A stretch of DNA of 64,000 bases. It comes from JBBECE01 sp964574935. GTDB taxonomy: Bacteria > Pseudomonadota > Alphaproteobacteria > Rhizobiales > Devosiaceae. Below the pieces are notes generated by a model. The model ran no database searches. It was not told where the DNA came from and saw only the letters and a program-made list of their open reading frames with translations. Shown here piece by piece: positions 51,682 through 60,569 of the stretch (position 1 is the first letter of the stretch; each line of letters opens with the position of its first letter). The translations under genes were made by a program, and so were the position numbers. The stretch lies in contig CAZNOZ010000001.1 of the NCBI GenBank assembly GCA_964574935.1, forward strand, positions 1 through 64,000, read 5' to 3'.

Positions 51682-53597
51682 GACGGGCGCCGATGCTCCG
51701 CGATCCGATTCCGACCGGCCAGACCGTCAGCGCCGACCAGGGCGCGACGTTTTCGACAATCCGGAATCTGTGGCCCTTCATGTGGCCGGCCGACCGCCCG
51801 GATCTCAAGCTCAGAGTGCTTATGGCGATTGCGGCGTTGCTCGCCGCCAAGGCCGCCTCGACTTTCGTCCCGTTCGCCTACAAGGGCATCGTGGACGCCC
51901 TTGGCGTCAGCGCGACGGCCGAGACCGCGATCGTGCTCGGCCTGTCGCTGCCCTTCGTGCTGGCCATCGCATACGGCATCGGCTCCATGCTCGACTCCGG
52001 CTTCCAGCAACTCCGCGACGTCGCCTTCGCCTCGGTCGGCCAGCACGCCGTGCGCCGGCTTGCCTATCGTACATTCCGCCATCTGCACGCCCTGTCGCTG
52101 CGCTACCACCTGCAGCGCCGCACCGGCGGGCTCAGCCGGGTGATCGAGCGCGGCACCAAGGGCATCGAGACAATCGTCCGGTTCACGATGCTCAACACCG
52201 CCCCGACGATCGTCGAATTCGCCATCATCGCGGTGGTCTTTGGATGGATGTTCGGGGTGAGTTTCGTGGCGGTGTTGGTGGCGATGATCGCGGCCTATAT
52301 CTGGTTCACGGTCCGCGCGTCGAACTGGCGGATCGGCATCCGCCGGGTGATGAACGAGTCAGACACCGACGCCCATTCCAAGGCGATCGACAGCCTTTTG
52401 AACTACGAAACAGTCAAGTATTTCGGCAACGAGCGCATGGAGGCCGAGCGCTTCGACGCGGCCATGGGCACTTACGAACACGCCGCGGTGCGCATGTGGT
52501 CGTCGTTGGGGGCGCTGAATTTCGGTCAGGCGGCGATCTTCTGGACGGGCATGATCGTAATCGGACTGATGGCCATCGCCGGTGTGGTCGCCGGGCGCCT
52601 CACAGTCGGCGATTTCGTGCTCGTCAACGCCTTCATGATGCAAATCTACCGGCCCCTGAACATGATCGGCTTCGTCTATCGCGAAATCCGTCAGTCGCTC
52701 GCCGACATCGAGGCGATGTTCCTGCTTCTCGACCAGCAGCCCGAGATCGAGGACCGCCCGGACGCCAGGCCCATCGCCATCAAAGGGCCCGTGCTTCGCT
52801 TCGAGGACGTGCGCTTTCACTACGATCCGGATCGCTCGATCCTCAAAGGGGTGAGCTTCGAGGTGCCGGCCGGCAGGACGATCGCGGTGGTGGGGCCGTC
52901 CGGCGCCGGCAAATCGACGATCTCGCGGCTGATCTATCGCTTCTACGACGTCATCGGCGGTCGCATCACCATCGACGGACAGGATTTGCGCGACGTCAGC
53001 CAGGACTCCCTACGCGCCGCCATCGGCATGGTCCCGCAGGACACGGTCCTGTTCAACGACACGATCGAATACAACATCCGCTACGGTCGTCCCGACGCCA
53101 CCGACGAAGAGGTGCGCGAGGCGGCGCGCCTGGCACAGATCGCCGAGTTCGTGGAGAGTTTGCCGGACGGGTATCGGACCCATGTCGGCGAGCGCGGTCT
53201 GAAACTGAGCGGCGGCGAAAAGCAGCGGGTCGCGATCGCCCGCACCATCCTCAAGGGCCCGCCGATGCTGATCCTGGACGAGGCCACCTCGGCCCTCGAC
53301 ACGCACACCGAACGCGACATCCAGGCGGCGCTCGACGCGGTGGCCAGGGACCGGACGACGCTGGTCATCGCGCATCGTCTGTCGACGGTGATCCATGCCG
53401 ATGAAATCGTGGTCCTGAGAGCCGGCGAGATCGTCGAGCGCGGCAACCACGACGACCTGCTGGCGCTCGACGGGCTCTACGCCCAGATGTGGGAGCGCCA
53501 GCGCGAGGCCGCCGAAGCCTCCGAGCGACTACGGCAGACCCGGGAGAGCGACACCGAGGGGTTCCTGGAGGAGATCGCCGCCCCCGCCGCCGAATAG
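51678..53597 (+). CDS. Atm1/HMT1-type ABC exporter
   Basis: A 639-residue half-transporter with an N-terminal six-helix domain (about 45-340) and an ATPase domain: Walker A GPSGAGKST, signature LSGGEKQRVAIARTILK, Walker B MLILDEAT. The segments ETVKYFGNE and FQQLRDVAFASVGQHAVRRLA are typical of Atm1/ABCB7 proteins, which export glutathione conjugates and, in bacterial homologues, confer heavy-metal resistance. It forms homodimers in the inner membrane. Coupled to an ArsR regulator. Confidence 0.92.
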   Translation: MRRAPMLRDPIPTGQTVSADQGATFSTIRNLWPFMWPADRPDLKLRVLMAIAALLAAKAASTFVPFAYKGIVDALGVSATAETAIVLGLSLPFVLAIAYGIGSMLDSGFQQLRDVAFASVGQHAVRRLAYRTFRHLHALSLRYHLQRRTGGLSRVIERGTKGIETIVRFTMLNTAPTIVEFAIIAVVFGWMFGVSFVAVLVAMIAAYIWFTVRASNWRIGIRRVMNESDTDAHSKAIDSLLNYETVKYFGNERMEAERFDAAMGTYEHAAVRMWSSLGALNFGQAAIFWTGMIVIGLMAIAGVVAGRLTVGDFVLVNAFMMQIYRPLNMIGFVYREIRQSLADIEAMFLLLDQQPEIEDRPDARPIAIKGPVLRFEDVRFHYDPDRSILKGVSFEVPAGRTIAVVGPSGAGKSTISRLIYRFYDVIGGRITIDGQDLRDVSQDSLRAAIGMVPQDTVLFNDTIEYNIRYGRPDATDEEVREAARLAQIAEFVESLPDGYRTHVGERGLKLSGGEKQRVAIARTILKGPPMLILDEATSALDTHTERDIQAALDAVARDRTTLVIAHRLSTVIHADEIVVLRAGEIVERGNHDDLLALDGLYAQMWERQREAAEASERLRQTRESDTEGFLEEIAAPAAE

Positions 53598-53647
53598 CGG
53601 GCCCGCGCCGGGCGACTGCGCCGCGTCCGCGCGGCAGGGGGATCGGG

Positions 53648-54313
53648 CTACTTCTCTGCGAAAAACATCTGGCGGCTGCGCAAAACCGCCGCTTCGCCGA
53701 CAATGCGGGCGGCCAGGCCCCGCGCCATACCCTTGAGGTTGTCGCGCGTGTGTTCGCGCACTTCGTCGAATCCCTCGATGGCGGAAAAATCGCCGCTCGC
53801 CGCGTTATCACTGGCCTCGCGGTGATGGCGCGCGAATTCCTCGCGCAATTCGCCAACCAGGGAATTGGCGTTTGCCAGGTGCTGCGCATCGGCGACCCCG
53901 GGGTGCCGGGGCAGTTCGAGGGCGAGCGCGCCCTCTTCGTCGATGGGCAACAGAAGGGTGTTCCAGGCATCCATCGGGAACATCTCGAGGTCCGCGAGCA
54001 GGAAGTCGGCGTGCTCGCCCTGCCAGCAGGCGTAGGGGACCATGGCCCACGGCGCGACCTCGCGCGGCAGTCTCGCATTCCACCTCGCCACGAACTGCTT
54101 CGACAGCTCGGCGAGGTGATCGGCCTGGGCCTGAACTTCGGACTGCGACTGGACGACATTCGTGGGGCCGTCCGGCGACGCGCCAAGACTGCGCAGGAAG
54201 TCGCCCACCGCCGAATCCTCCCAAAGCGACTTCGGGATGGCGCGCGTGACGCTGTCGGCGTCGGGGGTGGGTGCCGCCGCGGCCGCGGCCCGCTTTCCAA
54301 AAACGACCTTCAT
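53648..54313 (-). CDS. Hypothetical protein, unrecognised
   Basis: A 221-residue soluble protein that I cannot assign. The N-terminus is MKVVFGKR followed by an alanine/proline-rich stretch; the middle is aromatic and acidic (PYACWQGEHADFLLADLEMFPMDAW) and the C-terminal half is helical and charged. No signal peptide or membrane segment. GAGGA upstream of the ATG at 54313 supports the start, and codon use matches its neighbours, so it is probably a real gene. It converges with the Atm1-type gene. Confidence 0.7.
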   Translation of the reverse strand: MKVVFGKRAAAAAAPTPDADSVTRAIPKSLWEDSAVGDFLRSLGASPDGPTNVVQSQSEVQAQADHLAELSKQFVARWNARLPREVAPWAMVPYACWQGEHADFLLADLEMFPMDAWNTLLLPIDEEGALALELPRHPGVADAQHLANANSLVGELREEFARHHREASDNAASGDFSAIEGFDEVREHTRDNLKGMARGLAARIVGEAAVLRSRQMFFAEK

Positions 54314-54513
54314 AGTATTCCTCACCGTCTGGTCCTTTGTGGCTGAGGAAGCCTCGCACCGGGTTAACGCCACCGCCCTGTCGCGTTTTCGGTTAACGCG
54401 CGATGTCGCAAGCGGCGCGGATTTTCGGCATCGGGGGTTGCCTTCGGGCGCGCGCCGGGAAAAGCCTTCGCCGAGGCGTGGGCGCTAGCGGAAATCGGGG
54501 AACGTCGAGACGG

Positions 54514-57500
54514 CTATTCGGCGGCCTGCCGGGTCACCACGACCACGCCGTCTTCTTCCTCGACCTCGACAAGGCCGGTTCCGTTGATCTTGACGTAATT
54601 GCCGGCGCTGTCGACCTCCGCCGGGATCGCCGCGGTGGGGGCGCTCTCCTCGGCCTGCGGCCGGACCACCAACCAGGCCAGAGCGCGGGCCGGGGCGCTG
54701 ATGACCGTGCCGGCCATCGCCGGCAGCCCAGCCACTCCGGACCAGAGTGATTTGATGTTCTGCCAGATTACCGTCGGCGCCGTGATCATGACCGGCACCA
54801 TGATCAGGGTCAGTGCGGTCGAGAAGAACAGGCCGGAGACCAGCGCCGAAGACAGATGCACGAACCAGGTGCCGGCAAGGCCGCCGACCACGATCTCGCG
54901 GCGGATGAAGTCGAACTCGACATTGAGCGCCATCGGGATGACGCCCAGCGCCGTCAGCGAGGCGGTCAGCAACACCGGCCTGATGCGCTGGGAAATCGTA
55001 ATCAGCATCGCCTTGATCGGCTCGACACCGTCGTCACGAGTGTAGTGATTGTAGGTGTCGATCAGGACGATGCCGTTCTTGACCACGATACCCGCCAGCG
55101 CCACGATCCCGAGCCCGGTCATGATCGCCGAAAAACTCATGCCGGTGATCAGCATCCCCAGCAGCACGCCCGCGGTCGACATGATCACCGTCGACAGCGT
55201 CACCAGCACCTGCCAGAAGCTGTTGTATTCAAGCAGCAGCACCAGGAAGATGATGAACATCGCGGCCATCATGGCCTGGACGATGAAGGCGTTGGCGTCC
55301 CCGATCTGCTCTTCGGCGCCGCCGTAGACGATGCTCAACCCCTCGGGCCATTGCTGGGTGTTCTGCCACTCCTTCAATTGCTTGACCTTGTCGTCGGCCA
55401 ACAGTCCCGGCTCGAGATTGGCGGCCACGGCCATCACGTAGGTGCCGTTGCGGTGCGTGATCGATGCGACCTTGGGCTGCGCGGTGCGCTCGATGAAATT
55501 GGACACCGGCACCAGGCCGCCGGCGGTCGCGATGCGCATTGAATCGAGCGCCGAGAATGTGCGCTCGTCCTTGGGCAGCCGAACCCGGATATCGAGCTCG
55601 TCCGAGGCGTCGCTCGGCCGGTAGGTGCCGATCTTCACGCCGCTGGTGATGAGCTGCACGTAGGGGCTGAGTTCCCTCACCCCGATGCCGAACTTCGCCG
55701 CCGAGGCGCGGTCGATGGTGATTTTCCAGTCGATGCCGGGGGAGGGGCGCCCGTCTTCCACGTCCACGGCGCCGCCGAGATCGTTCTCGATGTAGTTCCG
55801 CAGGTTCGCGACGGCGGGCGCCAGATCCTCGTAGGTGTCGCTTTCGACCCTGAGATTGATGTCCTTGCCCGCCGGCGGGCCGTTTTCGACCTCGGCGAGC
55901 TGCACCTCCAGGCCGGGAATGTCGCTCACCCGCTCGCGGATATCGGTGAAGATCTGGGCTGCCGGCACCCGGTTCTCCCAGGGATCGAGCTGCAATTGCA
56001 AGGTGCCGATGGTGTCCGGCGGACCACCGCCGAACCCGAAGCCGCTGCCGCCGCCGAAGGTCATGATCACGTCCTGCAGCCCGTCGACCTGCAAGATTCG
56101 ACTTTCGACCTCTTCCATGAAGCCGAGGATTTCCGCCGGCGAGTAGTTGCCGCGCGCGACCACCGAGGCGGTGCCGTATTCCGGTTCCGACGCCGGGAAC
56201 GCCTCGGTGCCGGTGGGATTGAGAGAGTAGGCGTAGAACACCGAGCCGATGATGGCGAAACCGAAGATCAGGGTGATGATCGGCCGGCGGATCAGCCGCG
56301 TCATCATCCGCACATACACGCCGGTCAGCCCGCGCACCTTGGCGGTGTCGAACTTGTCCGGATACATCACCACCTCGGCGGCCTCTTTTTCCTTCTCGTC
56401 CACCCGCCTGTGGGCGATCAGGGACCCGATCACCGGCATGAAGACGAGCGCCGAAAGCAACGACGCGGTCATCACTACGATGACGATGGTGGGCAGATAG
56501 CTCATGAACTTGCCGACAATGCCGGGCCAGAACAGGAGCGGAACGAAGGCGCCCAGCGTGGTCGCGGTCGCCGACACCACCGGCACGAACATCTTCTTGG
56601 CGGCGATGATGAATGCGTCGCGCCTGGAGATGCCCTCGGAGAGTTTTCGCTCGGCGTATTCGACGACAACGATCGGGTCGTCGACCAGCACGCCCACCGC
56701 CAGCACCAGACCGAACATGATCATCATGTTGATGGTCATGCCGAGCATCTGCGTGACCAGGAACGCGATCATGAACGAAATCGGGATCGACGCGCCGATC
56801 ATCAGGGCCGGCCGCACACCGAGGATGGCCACACAGGTGATCATCACCAGCGCGATGGCGGTAAGCACCGCCGCCTCGAGCGATCGGTAGAGGGTTCGGG
56901 TGCTCTCGGACTGATCGAGCAGGAAACTGCGCTGGATGCCCGGCGGCCACGCGGCCGTGACCTCTTCGGTCACCTGCCGCACCTGCTCGGAGACCTCGAT
57001 GATGTTGGTGCCGAGGTTCTTGGTCACACCCAGTGTGATCGCGGGCTGGCCGTTGACGTGCGAGTACTGGGTCGCGTCCTTGAAGGTCCGGGTGATGGTC
57101 GCCACGTCGCCGAATGTGACGACCGTGTCGCCGTCGGTCTTCAGGGGCAGGTTGAACACCTCTTCGGCGGTCGTGATCAGCCCCGGAACTTCGACGTTGA
57201 ACGAGCCCTGGCCGGTGTCGAGCGTGCCCCCGGCGACCACCAGGTTGTTCTTGGCGACCGCGTCGAACAGCTGCGCGGCGGTGAGTCCGTAGGCTTCCAG
57301 CCGGGCCAGATCGATGCGCACCACGAGCATCTCGTCGCGGGAGCCGGAGATCGTTACGTCGTGGACGTCGTCGATGTCCTTGAGTGCGTCGCGCAGTTCC
57401 TTGGCACGCGTCACCAGCGTCCGTTCCGGCACGTCGCCATAAACGGCCACCGACAGGATCGGAAAGTCGTCGAATGAGATTTCGGTGACGGTCGCGTCAC

Positions 57501-57873
57501 TGGCGTCCGCCGGCAGTTCACCGGATACCCCGTCGAGCTTTCCCCTGATGTCGGCGAGCGCCACATCCTTGTTGGTGTTGACGTCGAATTCGAGGAACAC
57601 CGACACGTGCCCCGTGGTCGACACTGCGCTCAGGTTGTTGAGCCCGGTCAGGCCCGTGAGCCGATCTTCGATCGGCTTGGCGAGCAACCGCTCGGCGTCG
57701 CGCGGCGAGATGCCGGTCTGGCTGACCGAGACGTAGAAATACGGGATGTCGATCGAAGGGAAGCTCTCCTTCGGAAGCGAGACGTAGGCCCCGGCGCCCG
57801 CCAGCAGCAAAAGCGCCATGGCGGTCAGGACCAGGCGCGGACGCCGCAGCACGCGCTCGAGGAAACCCATCAT
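54514..57873 (-). CDS. RND-family efflux transporter permease (HAE1/AcrB-like)
   Basis: A 1119-residue inner-membrane pump with twelve predicted membrane segments and two large periplasmic loops. The hallmark region LAVGVLVDDPIVVVEYAERKL (membrane helix 4, proton-relay Asp pair) and the C-terminal GLGIVALAGIVVKNGIVLID are clear. A cytoplasmic tail after the last helix (about 1065-1119) is acidic and longer than usual. It overlaps its adaptor gene by 4 bases. No outer-membrane factor gene is adjacent, so it must use a TolC-like protein encoded elsewhere. Confidence 0.93.
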   Translation of the reverse strand: MMGFLERVLRRPRLVLTAMALLLLAGAGAYVSLPKESFPSIDIPYFYVSVSQTGISPRDAERLLAKPIEDRLTGLTGLNNLSAVSTTGHVSVFLEFDVNTNKDVALADIRGKLDGVSGELPADASDATVTEISFDDFPILSVAVYGDVPERTLVTRAKELRDALKDIDDVHDVTISGSRDEMLVVRIDLARLEAYGLTAAQLFDAVAKNNLVVAGGTLDTGQGSFNVEVPGLITTAEEVFNLPLKTDGDTVVTFGDVATITRTFKDATQYSHVNGQPAITLGVTKNLGTNIIEVSEQVRQVTEEVTAAWPPGIQRSFLLDQSESTRTLYRSLEAAVLTAIALVMITCVAILGVRPALMIGASIPISFMIAFLVTQMLGMTINMMIMFGLVLAVGVLVDDPIVVVEYAERKLSEGISRRDAFIIAAKKMFVPVVSATATTLGAFVPLLFWPGIVGKFMSYLPTIVIVVMTASLLSALVFMPVIGSLIAHRRVDEKEKEAAEVVMYPDKFDTAKVRGLTGVYVRMMTRLIRRPIITLIFGFAIIGSVFYAYSLNPTGTEAFPASEPEYGTASVVARGNYSPAEILGFMEEVESRILQVDGLQDVIMTFGGGSGFGFGGGPPDTIGTLQLQLDPWENRVPAAQIFTDIRERVSDIPGLEVQLAEVENGPPAGKDINLRVESDTYEDLAPAVANLRNYIENDLGGAVDVEDGRPSPGIDWKITIDRASAAKFGIGVRELSPYVQLITSGVKIGTYRPSDASDELDIRVRLPKDERTFSALDSMRIATAGGLVPVSNFIERTAQPKVASITHRNGTYVMAVAANLEPGLLADDKVKQLKEWQNTQQWPEGLSIVYGGAEEQIGDANAFIVQAMMAAMFIIFLVLLLEYNSFWQVLVTLSTVIMSTAGVLLGMLITGMSFSAIMTGLGIVALAGIVVKNGIVLIDTYNHYTRDDGVEPIKAMLITISQRIRPVLLTASLTALGVIPMALNVEFDFIRREIVVGGLAGTWFVHLSSALVSGLFFSTALTLIMVPVMITAPTVIWQNIKSLWSGVAGLPAMAGTVISAPARALAWLVVRPQAEESAPTAAIPAEVDSAGNYVKINGTGLVEVEEEDGVVVVTRQAAE

Positions 57874-59078
57874 GATGTCGCGTCCCCGTCGGCGGCGCGG
57901 GCGTCGACCATCTGCCCCGCCTTGACGTATTCCTGTCCGAGCGTGATCACGTCCACCCTCGCCGGCAGTCCGAGCACCCAGACCCCTTGGCGCGTGTCCT
58001 GGGCGATCGTGACCGGATGGAACTGAACCTCTCCGTCGGCGACCGTTCGCACCCCGAGCGTGCCGTCGTCGTCCAGGGTGAGGACCGATTGCGGCACCAG
58101 ATGCGCCATGGCAGTGCCCAGCCGCACCGTTGCCGAGGCGGTCAACCCGTCGCGGACGGTGCTGTTCGGATTGGCGAACTCGATTTCGAACGGGAAGGAA
58201 CGGGTGCCGGGATCGGCGACCGCTGAAATGAAGGACACGGTCCCGTCGACGGTGTCGCCGGCGATGGTCGTGACGGAAGCGGGAAGCCCCGTGCGCGCCA
58301 GCCCGATCCGGGCCTCCGGAATGGCGCCGACAAACAGCATGGGATCGAGCGCGACCACGGTCGCGCAGGTTCCGCCGACACCGATGACGTCCCCGACATC
58401 GGCGATCGGATCCTGGACGATGCCGGCTGTCTCGGCCCGGATTTCGGTGCGGGCGAGCTCGTTCTGGGCTTCCTCAAGCGCCGCCTTGGCGGCCGCGAGC
58501 GCCACCGCAAAGGCGCGGCCCGAATTAGCGGCGGCGACCCCCCGCTCACGCAGCGTCTGGTTGGAGTCGAAATCCTGCTGGGCCTGGGCGAGGGCCGCTT
58601 CGGCCTGCGCCACGCGCAGCTGCCGGGAGCCCTGGTCGAGCGCGCACAACAGGTCGCCGGGCTCAACCCGGTCGCCCTTGTTCACCGGCCGGCTTTCGAG
58701 GGTGCCGGCGGTCTGGGCGCGGGCGGTGATCGAGGCGCTGGACTTGGTGCGCCCGCGAAGGGTGACCTCGAGCGGCATCGCTTCGGCGACGAAGGTGTGA
58801 ATGCGCACCGAGCGCAGTTCTTCAGGTTGCGCCGTCGCGGCCGCTTCCGCCGGTGCCGTCCCGGCGACTTCGGCGGTTTCCTGGTCGGGGGACGCCAGGC
58901 CGAACTCGACCATCAAATCCTGCAATCGCTCGTTGTCGCCCAGCCCCAGGGCTTCGAGCACCGTCTTTTCGCCTTCGCCTTCGCCCTGGCCGCCCTGGAC
59001 CAGGATGCCGGAGGCCATCCACAGGCCGATCACGACGATGATCAGCAGGGCTATTGCGTATGAAAGGAACGCGCGCAT
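57870..59078 (-). CDS. RND efflux periplasmic adaptor subunit (membrane fusion protein)
   Basis: A 402-residue HlyD/AcrA-type adaptor. An N-terminal membrane anchor (3-25) is followed by an unusual acidic stretch (about 30-90) before the lipoyl/barrel core; the coiled hairpin lies around 155-215 (AQAEAALAQAQQDFDSNQTLRERG). It links the permease to an outer-membrane channel. It starts 17 bases after padR and overlaps the permease gene by 4. Confidence 0.92.
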   Translation of the reverse strand: MRAFLSYAIALLIIVVIGLWMASGILVQGGQGEGEGEKTVLEALGLGDNERLQDLMVEFGLASPDQETAEVAGTAPAEAAATAQPEELRSVRIHTFVAEAMPLEVTLRGRTKSSASITARAQTAGTLESRPVNKGDRVEPGDLLCALDQGSRQLRVAQAEAALAQAQQDFDSNQTLRERGVAAANSGRAFAVALAAAKAALEEAQNELARTEIRAETAGIVQDPIADVGDVIGVGGTCATVVALDPMLFVGAIPEARIGLARTGLPASVTTIAGDTVDGTVSFISAVADPGTRSFPFEIEFANPNSTVRDGLTASATVRLGTAMAHLVPQSVLTLDDDGTLGVRTVADGEVQFHPVTIAQDTRQGVWVLGLPARVDVITLGQEYVKAGQMVDARAADGDATS

Positions 59079-59095
59079 TGAGGTTTCGGTCTCTG

Positions 59096-59638
59096 CTACT
59101 GGGCGGCCTGCGCCGCTTCCGGCTGCGCCAGGGCGACGAGTTCGTCTTTGTGTTCAATGAGATACTTGCGGTGTTGCCGAAGCGAGGCCAGGCCGTAGTC
59201 CAAAATCCAGCGCTCGGTGGGCTTCAGGTCCCGCTCTTCGAGCTCCTCCAAATTCGAGACATGCGCCTCGACCGCGCAGATGCGCTCTGCGATGCGTTTT
59301 TCAACCAGCGCCGCAGGCAATTCGGACGCGAAACGCGCGAACAACAGGAATTCGCAGCGATAGCTGTCATCCACCAGGGGCTCGAACAGCGAGTCCAGAA
59401 GCACCCGGCGGCCCGTTTCGGTGATCGAATAGACCTTGCGCGCAGGCCGCCCCTTCTGCTCCTCGACGCGACTGGTGACGAGCCCGTCCTGCTCCAGCTT
59501 GGCGAGCGCCGGATAGATCGAGCCGTAGCTCGCCTCGACGAAATAGGCGTACTCGCCTTCCGTCGACTGCTTGCGAATGTCGTATCCGGTGGTCTCGCCA
59601 TCGAACAGAATGGCGAGGCAAATGGTGCGCACGTTCAA
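59096..59638 (-). CDS. PadR-family transcriptional regulator
   Basis: A 180-residue regulator with the PadR winged helix (CLAILFDGETTGYDIRKQ...YGSIYPALAKLEQDGLV) and a C-terminal dimerisation helix domain (Vir-type). PadR proteins repress efflux or phenolic-acid detoxification genes. A TTG at 59638 preceded by GGGAGGG is the likely start: the longer frame (to 59701) would cover the promoter. First gene of the padR-adaptor-pump operon. Confidence 0.88.
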   Translation of the reverse strand: MNVRTICLAILFDGETTGYDIRKQSTEGEYAYFVEASYGSIYPALAKLEQDGLVTSRVEEQKGRPARKVYSITETGRRVLLDSLFEPLVDDSYRCEFLLFARFASELPAALVEKRIAERICAVEAHVSNLEELEERDLKPTERWILDYGLASLRQHRKYLIEHKDELVALAQPEAAQAAQ

Positions 59639-59669
59639 GGGGCGACCCTCCCTCAGGATATATCGGGCG

Positions 59670-59697
59670 TATATATATAGCGCGGATACGTTTGCAA
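59670..59697 (-). promoter_or_regulatory. Promoter and possible operator of the padR-RND operon
   Basis: Reading on the minus strand: TTGCAA (59692-59697), 16 bases, TATATA (59670-59675). The -10 lies in an AT block; ATATAT repeats on each side of CGGGCGT (59658-59679) make a dyad that PadR could bind for autorepression. Confidence 0.55.
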
Positions 59698-59757
59698 GCA
59701 CGTGCCTGCAAATGAGTTATGCGCGGCATGCATATCGGCGCGGGCGGTTAAGGGGAG

Positions 59758-60561
59758 CTAAATCAGGTCGCGCATCCGTGTCGCGCAGCGGGCGGCGAGG
59801 TCTGCATCGGAGGCGGCGACGAACATCGGATTGAGGAAGGACCGCTCCGGCCGACCGTAGCGCATGGGGGCGCCGTCGATGTCGATCACCGTTCCGCCGG
59901 CGGCCTCCAGGACCGCCTGGCCGGCGGCCGTGTCCCATTCGCAGGTCGGCCCGAATCTCGGATAGAGGCGCGCCCGACCCGAGGCGAGCAAACAGAACTT
60001 GAGCGACGAACCGACCGAGACGTCTTCGGCGATCCCGAGATCCTCGATGAGCGTCTTGAGGGCCGCGTGACCGTGCGACCGGCTGGCGACCACGTTGACG
60101 GGGCCCGAGGTGGCGACCTGGATACGCCGCCGCTCGCCCGCCGACATGTCGGCTATCTCTTGCGTGAAGGCGCCGGCCGCGTCGCCGGCATAAAGAGTGC
60201 CCAGGGCCGGCGCCAGCACCACGCCGGAAACCGGTTTTCCCGCCTCCACCAGCGCGATGTTGACCGTGAATTCGCCGTTTCGGTGCACGAACTCCTTGGT
60301 GCCGTCCAATGGATCGACGAGGAAGAACCGGTCCCCGAGCTCCGGCACGACGCCCGACTGCACGGCCTCTTCGGCCACGATCGGCACTCCGAGCGGCGCC
60401 AGCGCGTCCACGATGATCGCCTCGGACCGCTTGTCGGCTTCGGTGACCGGGGAGCCGTCGGCCTTTTGGGTGGCCGTGAATTCGGTGGCGTAGACCTCAG
60501 AGACGGCTTCACCCGCCGTCAGCGCCGCGGCCACCATGGCTTCGAGGATTTCGCCCGACAT
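59758..60561 (-). CDS. cysQ: 3'(2'),5'-bisphosphate nucleotidase CysQ
   Basis: A 267-residue Li+-sensitive phosphatase of the inositol monophosphatase superfamily that removes the 3'-phosphate from PAP/PAPS. Metal-binding motifs are VAEEA, DPLDGTKEF and EWDTAAGQAV; SSLKFCLLA is conserved in CysQ. GAGGGGA precedes the ATG at 60561. It begins 8 bases after nadC and is probably co-transcribed with it. Confidence 0.92.
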   Translation of the reverse strand: MSGEILEAMVAAALTAGEAVSEVYATEFTATQKADGSPVTEADKRSEAIIVDALAPLGVPIVAEEAVQSGVVPELGDRFFLVDPLDGTKEFVHRNGEFTVNIALVEAGKPVSGVVLAPALGTLYAGDAAGAFTQEIADMSAGERRRIQVATSGPVNVVASRSHGHAALKTLIEDLGIAEDVSVGSSLKFCLLASGRARLYPRFGPTCEWDTAAGQAVLEAAGGTVIDIDGAPMRYGRPERSFLNPMFVAASDADLAARCATRMRDLI

Positions 60562-60569
60562 CTGTCCCC

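Noticed and set aside
55996..57477. A 493-residue plus-strand open frame opposite the RND pump
   Set aside because: Extremely rich in His, Asp and Arg without motifs; the opposite strand has the full RND signature.
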